Below the pieces are notes generated by a model that was not told the DNA's origin, ran no database searches, and saw only the letters and a list, made by a program, of their open reading frames with translations. A program made the position numbers and the translations under genes. A stretch of DNA of 64,000 bases from Pohlia nutans (taxonomy: Eukaryota; Streptophyta; Bryopsida; Bryales; Mniaceae): NCBI GenBank assembly GCA_022496805.1, contig CM040102.1, forward strand, positions 3,735,501 through 3,799,500, read 5' to 3'. Of this stretch, positions 40,801-51,858 are shown piece after piece (position 1 is the first letter of the stretch; each line of letters opens with the position of its first letter).

Positions 40801-41484
40801 AACAATATATAATGGATTAATAAATATTAATATTACTTGCACAATACATATAACCCATCTTTGAATAAAAAGTATACTTATCTACATTTAATAATATTAT
40901 GTATAGTTTCATTACACAAACATCTACATACCACTATTATATGTATTATATATTATCATATAAACCAATGTACCAATAAGATATATGTACCGATGTATCA
41001 TAAGATATCAATCGTCACTAGTAATGCGAAGAGCAGCGAAGCCCTAGTACCCTTTAGCATCAGCTGTATGTTGATACTACCAGCGTATACAATACCCCAA
41101 CATCCTCTAGAGGTTGCTCAAATGTAAAATTTGACAATACCAAACTCTGTAGAATCAAGTTTCTAGACAAGAGGGCTTATCTTTCATGTCAAAATGGCTT
41201 GAGGAACTTCTAAAATAAATCACAGCAGTAGAAGGTATCACGAATCAATTTTTTTTTTTGCAAGGGTGGTTACTCCAACCCTTTTTTAGTTATGGAACAA
41301 CAAAATAGTTCTCATGATCTTTTTATAGGACAAAGGGAGTATGTTTCTACCGTTGAAGAAGTTATGTTTGTGGAACAATTAACATGTTTCTTTTTTCATT
41401 TCTGGGAACAAGTGTATCGATTTTGCTACAAGTGACTGGTCTTACTAGGGCTCTCTAGAATCAATTGTTACACATAATATTTAG

Positions 41485-41955
41485 GGCCGCTTAACACTAT
41501 GGCCATCCAAATCGAGAGGCCGCGGGATTGAGTGGACAAACTTTGTTGAGAGTCCAAAGAAATGAGCTAAAAATAGGTAATAAAAGATAATTTTAATTTT
41601 TTATGCAAAGCAATTGACTGACTCTCGACCATAGTTTGGGTTTTTATTCTTATCCGACCCAAACTTCTTCGAGAGTTCGTCACCTTGGTCAAAAAAGTGT
41701 TGCCATGTAGGCAATTTTGGAGGTTGACGGTCTTTGAACTTTGGCCTCTAGTGTGAAGGTCGAGAGGGCCGAATTCTTGATTTCTTGCAATTTGATTGGT
41801 GGAAATCGACGGCCTCTTGAACTTCGATCATAGTGTGAAGCCACCTATGCCGTCCCAAAGTCTCTCACACTCAAGAAGTAAATGAAAAGTGCCAAGGGCC
41901 CTTCCCAAATGCCTCTTGATTTTGAATCCTAGCGTGTTAGAAATTGGGCCTTCAA
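41485..41955. mobile_element. Possible MITE with imperfect inverted ends
   Basis: The left end region AGGGCCGCTTAACACTATGG with AAATCGAGAGGC resembles, on the opposite strand, the right region ending GTGTTAGAAATTGGGCCT. The interior has further inverted blocks (GGTCGAGAGGGCC, GGCCTCTAG). No target duplication could be fixed. Confidence 0.45.
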
Positions 41956-42637
41956 ATCACTATTTAGTTGACTATATCCTCACGTTCTACTTGTGATTGG
42001 TCCATTGACTATTTGATGCGCACTTTTGATATGTGAGGGGCGTGCAAGGGTGGGGGAGTGTGAGTGCAAGGGTTCTTCAAATGTAAATGAATAATTTCAG
42101 AGAGTTGGTCCTATCGTGCATGGGTGGGAATGCTCTCAGTAACATGCATTGTTTCTGCCTTGGCTCTATAGTAGATGGTGTGAAATATTCCACACCCAAC
42201 AATGCTTCATCAGTAGCAAAATAGACAAATGGAGGCTCAAGGTGATGAGCAAAGTGCATGAAGGCTCCTGAATGTTATGCAAATGTGATAGTGAGATTCG
42301 GCACGCATATTTTTGACTTCCCATAGTTGTACAATTTCAAATTGTACACAGTGTCCGACTTCTGAATCTAGTTACAATTGCTGGTCAAAGTGAAATCCCA
42401 GTTCACTACATTTTTTATTTATTTTTGTTTGTTTGTTTTTTTGTGTTTTTGAAACAACAGGACATTTTATTCCTTTGAGAGTTCACGACAGTTTTTGAAG
42501 TCAACACAATGCCTTCTCTTGAGGAAAATGTTATAATCTGGAAATCTAACAGATGCAATCTTCAGCAAATTCACCAATATGTTGTTTGGAAGTATTTCTA
42601 ACAAATCCTACAGTGAATTTTTAATTCTAAGTTCAAT

Positions 42638-42973
42638 AGAGTTAATCGAAAAGTCAGCTCAAAGAGGAAAGTTTTAGCAAATTCCTCTTGAACGCCTCTT
42701 GAACTCATATTGAAATATAAATAGGCGGAAAACTAGTTCAAGGTGAGTTGGGAGACAATCTAAAGCGAGCCACTATCATTATTTTCCACACCTCGCAATG
42801 ACTTCCACACCTCCTACCAAAACTCCAAGCCCATGGCCCACAAGGGGACAAGTTATGTCCCCTTGTGGGCCACTATTCAACCCAAACATAGTTCAAGGGA
42901 GCTCAAAAAAGCGCTTGAAAGAAGGTTGAAAAGGCATGTTCCATGGCCTTCTTTTCGGTTTTCGGTTAACTCT
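42638..42973. mobile_element. MITE, AGTTAACCGAAAAG family, copy 3
   Basis: The ends are AGAGTTAATCGAAAAGTCAG and, inward from the right, AGAGTTAACCGAAAACCGAA. It aligns with copy 1 throughout except for a newly formed perfect hairpin at 42835-42871. Confidence 0.85.
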
Positions 42974-43812
42974 AATATCTGAAAAAATATATTTCAGCAC
43001 AAGGTATGGAAAATGCTAATTTTTTTAGCATGAATCCCTGCAAGTGTTAAAATATTTGAAAGTCCTCATTATACTTGGAAACAGTCTAAGCCTCAGTGCA
43101 TATATTTTTAGATTGAATTATCTGTCTCTATCTCAAAAATGATTCGCTTAGAGTTATTCAACCATTAAAGGACATCAGGAATTTCAGACCCCACTGATTC
43201 TGCACGATTTCAGTGCGTTTATCGTTAAACACTGATTCCGCACGTCATACGTGCATTTAGAAGTGTCGTTATCGTACGGAAGTGACATGCATTACTAAGA
43301 TGTTGATGCAGTGTCTTTTCAATGATTATGACAAAAGTGTTGTTTCCGCACGAAAGTCGTGCTTGACGGAATCCGTGCATTAATCGTGTATCTACATTAC
43401 ATAGCTAATAAGACACGAATAACATGCGGTTTTAGTTAATGCGGATTCAGTATCGTATACGTATCATATTAATGCCTTTTACTATATTCGTGCGATTTCA
43501 GTATCTATTATAATGCAAATTATTTTCGTACGACATCCGTGTACAATATTTTAATATTTTTGAAATCTTTTGGAATCTTTTGGAATCTTTCAAAATATTT
43601 TATATTATTTTGGAGTATGTTGGAATATTCCAAGAATCTTCTTTAAATTATACTTACGGTTTAATTTCCCAAAACATTTTTAAATCTACATTTATAGAGT
43701 ATAGAAGCAATACACATTAAAATTTCAAAGAAATAACATTTTATATTTTTAGAATTCAAATTTGGTATTATTGGTTATCATTGTACTTTTCATCATAGGA
43801 GCAAAAAAAAAA

Positions 43813-44325
43813 TAGCTCACAACCACCACGATTTTGGCAAAAAATAAAAAAATTCCAAATATTATGAAAAAAATCCTAGATATAGAAAAAATCCTCCATA
43901 ATCTAGTGCAAAAAAAAATTTGGAATTTTTTTTTTTCACATAGTTAAAAACATTCAAAGTCCGCTGAAAAAAAGAAAACAGCTCACAGCCATGATCTGCA
44001 ATCACGATTTTGGCAAAAAATTAAAAAATTAAAAATATTATGAAAAAAATACTATATATAGAAAACGTCCTACATAATCTAGTGCAAAAAAGAAATTTGG
44101 AAAAAAAGTTTTTTTCACATAGTTAAAAACATTCAAAGTCCGCTGAAAAAAAAAACACCTCACAGCCATGATCTGCCATCACGATTTTGGCAAAAAATTC
44201 AAAAATTCAAAATATTATGAAAAAAAATCCCATATATAGAAAAAGTCCTGCATAATCTAGTGCAAAAGAAAAATTTGAAAAAAAAATTATATACACATGG
44301 CAAAAAATTGCCAATGGTTTCAATC
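43813..44325. repeat. Three tandem units of 166-180 bp inside the 1.7-kb element
   Basis: Units start near 43813, 43979 and 44159 with CTCACA(G/A)CCA and ATCACGATTTTGGCAAAAAA. They share ATAATCTAGTGCAAAA and CACATAGTTAAAAACATTCA; the third breaks off after ACACATGGCAAAAAATTG. Confidence 0.85.
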
Positions 44326-44359
44326 TTTTATAATTACCAAAAAAGTTCCATACTATGCA

Positions 44360-44445
44360 TCGAGGGTTTGTGGTGATTTGGTGGTTTGGAGCTTGGTTGA
44401 TAATCGGGAGGTCGTGAGTTCGAATCCCTCCGTCGGCGATAGAGC
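44360..44445 (+). repeat. tRNA-like (SINE head-like) sequence
   Basis: GGAGGTCGTGAGTTCGAATC followed by CCTCCGTCGGCGA carries a box B-like GAGTTCGAATCCC. Upstream TTTGGAGCTTGGTTGATAAT resembles a D/anticodon region. The T stem and acceptor pair poorly, so it is not a working tRNA gene; a tRNA-derived SINE head is the best reading. Confidence 0.5.
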
Positions 44446-44893
44446 TTGGGAAGCCATGGTGGGCCCCATCTTGTGTTCAGGCAATTTCCGTGTAGTTAAA
44501 GTGGATAGCAAGAAAAATAAAATTTTAATATTTTATTTCATATTTTTAATAATATTATTTTGATCAAATTTAGATATAGAAAGAAAATAAAATCTAGATA
44601 TGGAAAAGATGATGTCGCACGAAAAACGCACTGAATCAGTGTAGTTTTAAAGACGATTAAAACACGACATTTGACGACTATAAAGAGTGCTGAATTCATA
44701 CGTTTTCAGTAGATGTATCAATCGTGTCGAATCAGTACTATATCCGCTTGTACGAACATCGTGTCATATCAATGTAGTTGTGATGAATGACGCAACGATG
44801 CGGAATCAGTGCGAAAACTGTACGAACCCTTGAAATATCGGAAATCGCACTGAAATCATGCGGAATCAGTGGGGTCCGAAATTCTTGATGGAT

Positions 44894-45739
44894 ATCGCTT
44901 GATTTAGAAAGAAAGGAGTGTTTTAAAGTTCATATTATTCTTATTATTATATTAACGATATACTTATCACATATGAAATGAAATGAAACAAATTTCACAT
45001 GTGTTTGAAATGAATTCTTTACATATGTTTTATTTATTTATTTATTGTATGCATATTTTGAATGTAGGCTCTTTTTGACATCATATATAGCTAATAATAC
45101 GATTTACCCAAAAGAAGAAGTTTACATGGCTATATGCACTTTTAACAAAATGAATATTTGAAGTGGAATGAAATGTGAACAAAACAAAGGCCATTGAGGA
45201 ATGTTAAATTCATGGAATCAATGTCATTAAGCTATGGTGATTAATATGTGGAGGGTGCGTAAACCATCGTATTTATGATATGTGAAACTATTTGTCACCT
45301 TGTGATCACTAGTATCAATGTCTTACATTTAAATTTTTGACATGTACACTACTAACATAGTGGCACAAATATAGTGGCACAAATATAATACTATACCTTA
45401 ATATTTTAAACAATTGTGTTTGTTGTGTCTTGAAATTCTAAAGATGATAGTTGTAGATTTTATAATCCAAAAAAGCTAAACAAACCTAGAAATATGCCTT
45501 TACTATTATTTATAGTGCTATAGAAGTGGAGCCTATTGGTAGACTTTGGAAATGCATACTTCACAATGACGTTTACTTGCTTTAAAGTTTCTTAGAAGAA
45601 TCTTTCTCGGTAAGTGACTTTAGATTCTTTAATGTGGTGCTACTCAAAATGATTCCACATTGTGCTTTGGCCTTGAGCCCAAGGAAATGCAGGTTTAATG
45701 GGATGGGATCAGATTGGGGGTGTTACAATTCCCGATGCT
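44894..45739. other. Intergenic, no feature recognised
   Basis: AT-rich DNA with no ORF of note, up to the TTAA that flanks the piggyBac element. Confidence 0.5.
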
Positions 45740-47064
45740 TTAACCCAGTAACGCCGGACTGGTGACCGTGACAGAATACTGTGAACAGTATCTATAACCG
45801 TGGGTGCTCAGATTGTAGCACTCCCTGGCCTCATGAAAGGAAATATTGGTTCCGGATTTTTGCAGATAATAGGGAAGGCAGTGAAGTTCCACTTGGGAAG
45901 AAAGAAATTGGAATTTCAAGAATCATAACGAGTCCAACTCAATTTGCAAGACAGCTACACCATTCAAACATAGACGGGCAGGTACAGAGAAAGCCAAAAA
46001 TAAATTTCAAATCGGTTGACACGGATATTTGAAGACTCGTTTTAGCAAATGTAGGTAGTACTGGCCCACACTGCATGATTCCCACAAGAAATTCCACAAC
46101 CGCTTTTACAGAAACGAGCTTGCATTGCATGTATTTAGAAGTTACAAAAACTGGGGAGCAGTCAGATGAAAGTACCCCACAGGTGCATGTGCAACTCGTT
46201 TCTACTGATTCCTGCACAATATGATGTCATGGGCCCCAGGAATTCGAGAAAAGAAAAAAAATTAGAATCCGCTGATGTCGATGCAGCTGTGATGCTGCAG
46301 CAGGGCTCGCATGCTGTAGGAAGGCCTGGGCAGCAACTGCGAAGTGTGGCGGTCACTGTTCAATGCAGGGACAGTGCTGACCGTCGGAGTCTTTGCCCTG
46401 CAGCCCGACAGCTCGCCCTGCAGCCCGGGAGGTGGCCCTCTGAAATTTCTGCCCGCGTCAGTGCCACGTTGGCACGCGAACGGCCGTCCAGTCGCCATGT
46501 GTAGAGGACGTTATCCATTGCCATGTCCCCTACGGTCTTCCCGCCAAGGCACTGCAGAAACAGTTGCTCCATGGCCAGTAGACAGAAGTTTACTTTGAGT
46601 ATCATTCTACACTGCGATTTTTTCCCTCTCTGTACATGACTGTTCTGAAACCCTAACAACAATGTACATGTAATAGTACTTCTACATTGGAGGACATGTA
46701 AGTTTTGGGAAATCCCAAAGTTCGAAAATAAAACATAATAGATGTGGAAACATAGGCAGGAAGAAAATTTATACATAGAAAAGGGAAAAAGTAGAGAACA
46801 TATGATAATAGAAATGGAAGAAAAATCCCAAGGATGAAAAAATGTACATAAGAAGAAAACTATAGACATGGTAGGAATAATGGAGATGTTCCGAAAAAGT
46901 TTACGATAGAAAAACTATACATTGTATTTGGAAAAGCAGAGAGAGTACGGAAAAAAAAACGTAAAATAAAAATTGAGACTATACAGAATATAGACATGAT
47001 CAGATACATAGACATAAAAAATAAATAAAAATAAAAAAACCCCGCTAGAAGCTAAGACATGTTT

Positions 47065-49879
47065 TCACCAATGACTATCCCAGTAGCAATCTTTGCACAT
47101 GTGATATCCATGGCAACCGGGACATGCGCTATTTGTACGGTCACCACAAACTTTGCAATTCTTCCTTGTCTTTCCCATGCTCCTAGGGCCATGGGCGGCC
47201 GGAATATGAGCTGCAAATATAGAATAGCCATGTTTCCGCCGGGCCCATTTTGCCGAAAGATCCTTTGCCAACTGCAATATGAAAGACAAATGAGTAAGTG
47301 GCTCTTGCAAATATCGAAAACTAAGATCACTATGTATTATCCATGCGTTCACTATGACCGTGTCTAACATAAAGAAAAATATGCGGTGCCACCATTTGTG
47401 GCTCCTTGTGAGACATGAATATGTGCCTCTAAGTTGATCTGCGGTGTCCACACCCCTCATGTTCTTTGTGTATTGCAGATGCATCGGGCCAGTGCTAACT
47501 TTTTTTTTTCCCTCCTATTTTCCTATACACATATTGCTTTGGTCCCGGTGGTGAAATGGCCTCTGCGTGTGTGGAAAGAAGAAGCACCGCTTGCTTGTCT
47601 TTCCACACTGCACAACATATTCTCCCTTCTTTGTGCATGCAATAATCCACCCATCCCATGTCTTGTTTGCTAGTGACTTTGTTATCAAACATAGCTCTAG
47701 GCACATACTTGCGATTGGCCCTCAAAGTCCCTGTTGCCATAATTCCATCTTCCAATAAATCTAAAAATAACGGGACCGATGTGAAAAAGTTGTCCGTGGT
47801 AACAATATGCCCTTTCCCGCGTAAATCCTTCATTAGATGTTTGACCACATTCCGCCCTTGAAGTCCTTCACCTTTTCCACTTTTATCCTTCTCTTCATCT
47901 GAAGAGCTTTCACATCCTCCATCTAATGCTATGTCTTCATCATGAGGATTGCCGGCTTTTCCGCAATAAATTTCAAAGTTCCATAAATACTTGGATAGAG
48001 CATCCGCCGCCGCCCACACCTTGATTCCAAACCGCACCGGCTTCTTTGGCATATATTGTCGCACGGGACAATATTTACCTTTATACATAATCATGCTCTC
48101 ATCCACTGTCATCTGTTGGTTTGGTGACCACATACCCTTGCACCGGTCCCGCACTTCATCTAACATCCACCTAATCTTATGCAACTTGTCATAGGTTGGA
48201 CTAGCACGGCCACTTACACATGGTTCCGCATTCACCACGTGCAAACAACGTGTGATAGCTTCATATCTATCCCGTGTCATGAGCTTAGAAATTATCACAC
48301 ATTGGAATAAAGGCTCATCCCTCGACCAATACAACCGTTGTGAAGGTAATTTTTTTAAGCCCATCAATAAACATATAGAGATGTATGCCCGAAACTCCTC
48401 TAACCCTAGAGGAGTCCACTGTATGCCTCCCCTTGTGTTCCCTTCCTCATCCATGGTTTCAGATGCATAGCGATTAGTTTCCCGCACTATTCGCCGTTGT
48501 AATTTTAGAGACCAAAACTTCTCGAATAAACCCACCAACGTAGGCAGTCTACCATAAGGGTGTGTACAACCTGGCTCTGCTCCCGTGAATTGAAGAGGTG
48601 GATTTACATAAGAGTGAGTGCCCTTCGTCCATGTATCAGGACCAAACTTCGTCTCCAAAGGGTCTTCTTTTTTCTGCTTCGATGTGCTCACACCATCAGT
48701 GGACTGAGGTGCCCGGGACGCTGTGGATGGCCGGTCCGCTCTGGAGGCCCTCGATGCTCTGGATGCCCGGGATGCCCGGCCCCGTCGCCCTCTACCTCGA
48801 AGTGCACGGGGAACGCTGGCCCGGGGCTTTTTAGCGGGAGGCCTGTACCATGAATCAGAGCTACTGGATGAAATATGGCCAATCTCCCTGGCCTGCCCGC
48901 ACTTTGCCTGTCGAGGGTCCATGTCCTCATCACAGTCTGCATGTGCATCAGTGATCTCAGAACCACTTCATGACATTTAGAACATTATGCGACCTCCCAC
49001 ATAAATGGTATCTACTTTTACTACCCAGTGCATACAATACTCACAATACCTCTATAATATATGGCAATACCCTTCATAGATGAAGGTGATACCATGATGA
49101 TATCCACGGGTATCACCTCATGAAGTTGCTACATATTCATATCATGATGAGCATTCTCGCTACATTTTCAATTTTTTTTCGTTTTTTTTCTTTGTATGTT
49201 TAGCAGCCCCATTTTTGGATACAAATCCAGCTACTGTTAGCCAGTTTTGAGATCACTGATGTGCATGGTCCATTTCCTCAGCAGCCGCTGGTCGTCCTTC
49301 CTCCATCCCCTGTGCAAAAGCTACAGGGAACCCGTCCTCACCTGTACCCTGCAGCGACGTGGCCTGAGTTCCGTTGCCGCAGCTGACACAAATGCTGGGG
49401 GCCATTGCGGAGCCCAGGAAGACTGTGCCACGCACTGGGCCTCGGCGCGCGCCTCTTCCGGCCCTGCCCCTCCCTTTTGTGCTCCGACCTCCCCGGCCTC
49501 TGCTGCTCCGCCCGTCGATGCCTCCCGATTCAAAAGGCGCTGCGCTTGCAGGCACTTTCATTTGCAGTGGGTTTCGAGTGCATGCTGCTGCTACAGAGCT
49601 GTATAGAGTTGCTGTGGGGCGACCGGCTTTTTGATAATCAGACTCCGACATTGTAGATTCTGAGTCCGCCGCTGTCCATTCCACATCTTGGAACTTCTGC
49701 CTGGGCCGCCGCATTTCCTGTAGTTCAGCATCTGTCTCTGTGGAAACTGAGTGCACTTCACAGGCGTCCTCTTCTGAGCCGCTGCTGCAATCGGTGCACT
49801 CATCTGCTGATGAAGGATGCCCGTCATATTGCCGTTCTGGAGATGTAGCGCGGACATGCGACGCCAATGACTTCGGCAA
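47065..49879 (-). pseudogene. piggyBac transposase (PGBD/DDE type), interrupted
   Basis: Three collinear ORFs make one protein of about 825 residues. Part 1 (49879-49259) is a disordered, acidic then Arg/Gly-rich N-terminus. Part 2 (48940-47495) has a second RG-rich, ASR-repeat stretch and the transposase core, with catalytic Asp in MTVDESMIMYKGK and VTTDNFFTS. Part 3 (47484-47065) has the third Asp in NMRGVDTADQLRG and a Cys-rich C-terminal domain (CKVCG, CPGCHGYHMCKDC). Parts 1 and 2 are split by a 310-bp MITE whose removal with one duplication copy restores frame. Parts 2 and 3 are out of frame by one base at an A10 run (plus-strand T run 47500-47509). The product would excise and insert DNA at TTAA. 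Part 1 has no early ATG; it is in the same frame as the ORF ending at 49931. Confidence 0.9.
48949..49258. mobile_element. hAT-type MITE (310 bp) inside the piggyBac transposase
   Basis: Flanked by exact 8-bp duplications ATGTGCAT at 48941-48948 and 49259-49266. The ends are CAGTGATCTCAGAACCAC and, inward from the right, CAGTGATCTCAAAACTGG. Its homologue lies inverted at 21730-22031. Confidence 0.93.
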
Positions 49880-49930
49880 TGCTGCAGCGGCGTTCTCACT
49901 TCCAGGTACGTTTTTATTTTTTATTTTTTT

Positions 49931-51380
49931 TTATCGTCGTTTCTGAGTTCTATGGATAGCTCCTTCACACACCTCTTCTTCTTCACCATTGGCATAACAA
50001 ACCCTAATTGTTTTTTCTTTTCTGAGAGGATTGGTTGATTCATGTAGAAAATGCCCTACACTCCATTGCTCTAGATCTTCTGTGTTTTCTGGTATAGCAT
50101 CATTGAGTAAGCAGCGCTGAACCCTAACAACTTCTAGCACATCGTTATGAGCTTCTTGAAATTGAGGATGACATGCAGATTGAGGTTGAGATCTAACCTG
50201 TAGAGAGTGGTCGCTACAGGACGCTTCCCTGCGTGCAGGAGCAGACTTGGACGTCGCGGGAGCGCGTGAGTCCGGAGTGTTGGACAATTGGCCACCCTCC
50301 ACAGTTCTTGTGGTCGACGGTGCTGGACTTCGAATGTGCTGCAGCTGCGGCAGCAACTGAAGCTCCGGCCGCACTGCTTGCTGCTGCGGGGACGCGGGGG
50401 CACGCGGCGACGGGGCGATTCGCCCACGCTGGCAGGATGCGCCGAGGTCGTGCAGCCCCTGCAGTTTGAGCTGATTTAGCCGCTCCTCCGCTGCCTGAAG
50501 ACGCGCCTCTGCTGCCGCTTGCTGGGCAGTTCTGTGAAGGGCCGGCGAGATTCGAGATGGACTGTGGACGCTCGGAACGAAGGTCTGGCATACTGCTACT
50601 GTGCAGTTTATCGGCAATGGAATTCGGCGTCCTGATTGCCTTTTATTTGCTTGCAATTGTGAGCAAGTGCTTGTAGGCCCATCGTGTGAGTGTGTTTGCA
50701 GGATCCGCGGACCAGATGATGTTGTTGTTCTCATCAACGTACCCTGCATCTCGCATGCCTTGGAGCCACCACCGCCAAGAGTCAGATCCGGGGGAATCGG
50801 TCTGCTGCAGCCAAACATTGACGTTCCTTCGCTCTGCATGGGAGCTGCCCTCATGTCCATAGGTGCTGGTTGTGAGTGATCGTGCAGGCGGACTTGGATT
50901 GCTGCTGCCGGAGGGGCTTCTGTTGTCGGGATCCTGCTTGATTCTGCCCGTTGCTGCAGTCCCCGTGCCCGAGCTTGTTCCTTGAGCTTCATCGTCATTG
51001 TTGTGCTCAATCTTTGGGAAGGGATAGATCTTGTTTCTCAAGGCCGTGTACACTTCAACAGAGAAGCCATGAGGATGGCCCTCCTGCCTCCTCTCAGTCC
51101 ACCCCAGCAGCTTAGCTCCCCAAGTGTACCATAGCCAACGTAGACGTTGTGGAGATGAGTCACCGATGTCACTCGTGTCCTTCAAGCGTGGCAAATTCAA
51201 CAAATACCTCTCATCTAGCATTCCTAACATGTAATCCACTTGCCATTTTGCAGCATTGTGTTTTCTCTTCAAGTGAGTTGCAATAACCTCTGCCTCCAAT
51301 GCACACCACGGTGGAGGAGGAGGAGGATAGTCTAGATCATTGATGTAGTGATGTAGATCATTCTGTCTAGATTTCCTCAT
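49931..51380 (-). CDS. Unrecognised accessory ORF of the piggyBac element
   Basis: An ATG at 51380 opens a 245-codon frame ending at 50643. It starts MRKSRQNDLHHYINDLDYPP, includes SPQRLRWLWYTWGAKLLGW, and ends with a Trp-rich stretch (SWRWWLQGMRDAGYVDENNN). I do not recognise a family. A second frame, open from 51010 to a TAA at 49931-49933, looks coding from about 50640 on: a Gln/Ala-rich coiled coil (AQQAAAEARLQAAEERLNQL), a Pro/Ser-rich middle and a charged tail (EDLEQWSVGHFLHESTNP). The first frame may join the second through a short intron, or a frameshift has occurred. The second frame is also the frame of the transposase N-terminus downstream, separated by that single TAA. Function unknown; it could be a DNA-binding or structural partner of the transposase. 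Confidence 0.55.
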
Positions 51381-51858
51381 TGTGCTTACACCTCAACAAT
51401 GAAAACAAAAATTCTCACAAAAGAAAACAAAAATTCTCACAAATGAAAGTTCCTTTGCAATGTGTTGTGCTACACTGATGTGGTAGACTGTGGTGTTGGA
51501 GTGCCGTGTTGGTTTACTACATTTTCATGCATTGGGCTCAGTACAGACGCCATTCTTGCAATTTATGACACGTTGTAGCACTCTAGGTGTTCACGGAAGG
51601 AGTTCGCAGGAAACTGGTACCAACCGCCAACATACTAAGTTCCCAGCAGTATGAACTGTCCAAACGGTGACATGGCATACGATGGGCTGCCCGTAAAATG
51701 ACATGGCATACTGCCCACTATTTTTTTTTCATTTCTTTTGGTACTTCCATGAAAGAATTCCCCTGCCCAACAACAGTGTGCCCATATACAAAATATAAGT
51801 TCGGCCAAGGCTCCTCCACCAAGGTACAGTCCTCCTGCCACCGGTTTTACTGGGTTAA

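Larger units (their letters stand above)
43172..44893. mobile_element. 1.7-kb element with AATTT(C/T)(A/G)GACCCCAC ends
   Basis: The left end is ATCAGGAATTTCAGACCCCA and the right end, inward, ATCAAGAATTTCGGACCCCA. Both continue CTGATTC.GCA.GATTTCAG. The ends resemble the short foldback elements in the ALMT introns, so this may be a longer relative. The interior has GCAC/GTGC-rich subterminal DNA, three tandem units of 166-180 bp and a tRNA-like segment. No transposase ORF. Confidence 0.7.
45744..51854 (-). mobile_element. piggyBac-type DNA transposon, complete by its ends (6.1 kb)
   Basis: TTAA lies immediately outside both ends (45740-45743 and 51855-51858), the obligate piggyBac target duplication. 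The terminal inverted repeats are CCCAGTAACGCCGG on the left and CCCAGTAAAACCGG on the right (inward), matching at 12 of 14. In minus-strand order the interior holds an unrecognised ORF (51380-50643, with a second frame to 49931), the transposase (49879-47065), and 1.3 kb without an ORF of note. A hAT-type MITE (48949-49258) sits inside the transposase. The transposase is recognisable across all three catalytic Asp motifs. As it stands it is interrupted, so the element is probably non-autonomous unless slippage rescues it and the MITE is lost or spliced. Confidence 0.93.

Noticed and set aside
44360..44445. Functional tRNA gene
   Set aside because: Box B is good but the T stem and acceptor stem pair poorly, and it lies within a transposon-like element.
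46166..46598. Overlapping ORFs of 80-170 codons in the left part of the piggyBac element
   Set aside because: They overlap on both strands in a GC-rich segment downstream of the transposase stop and resemble no family.
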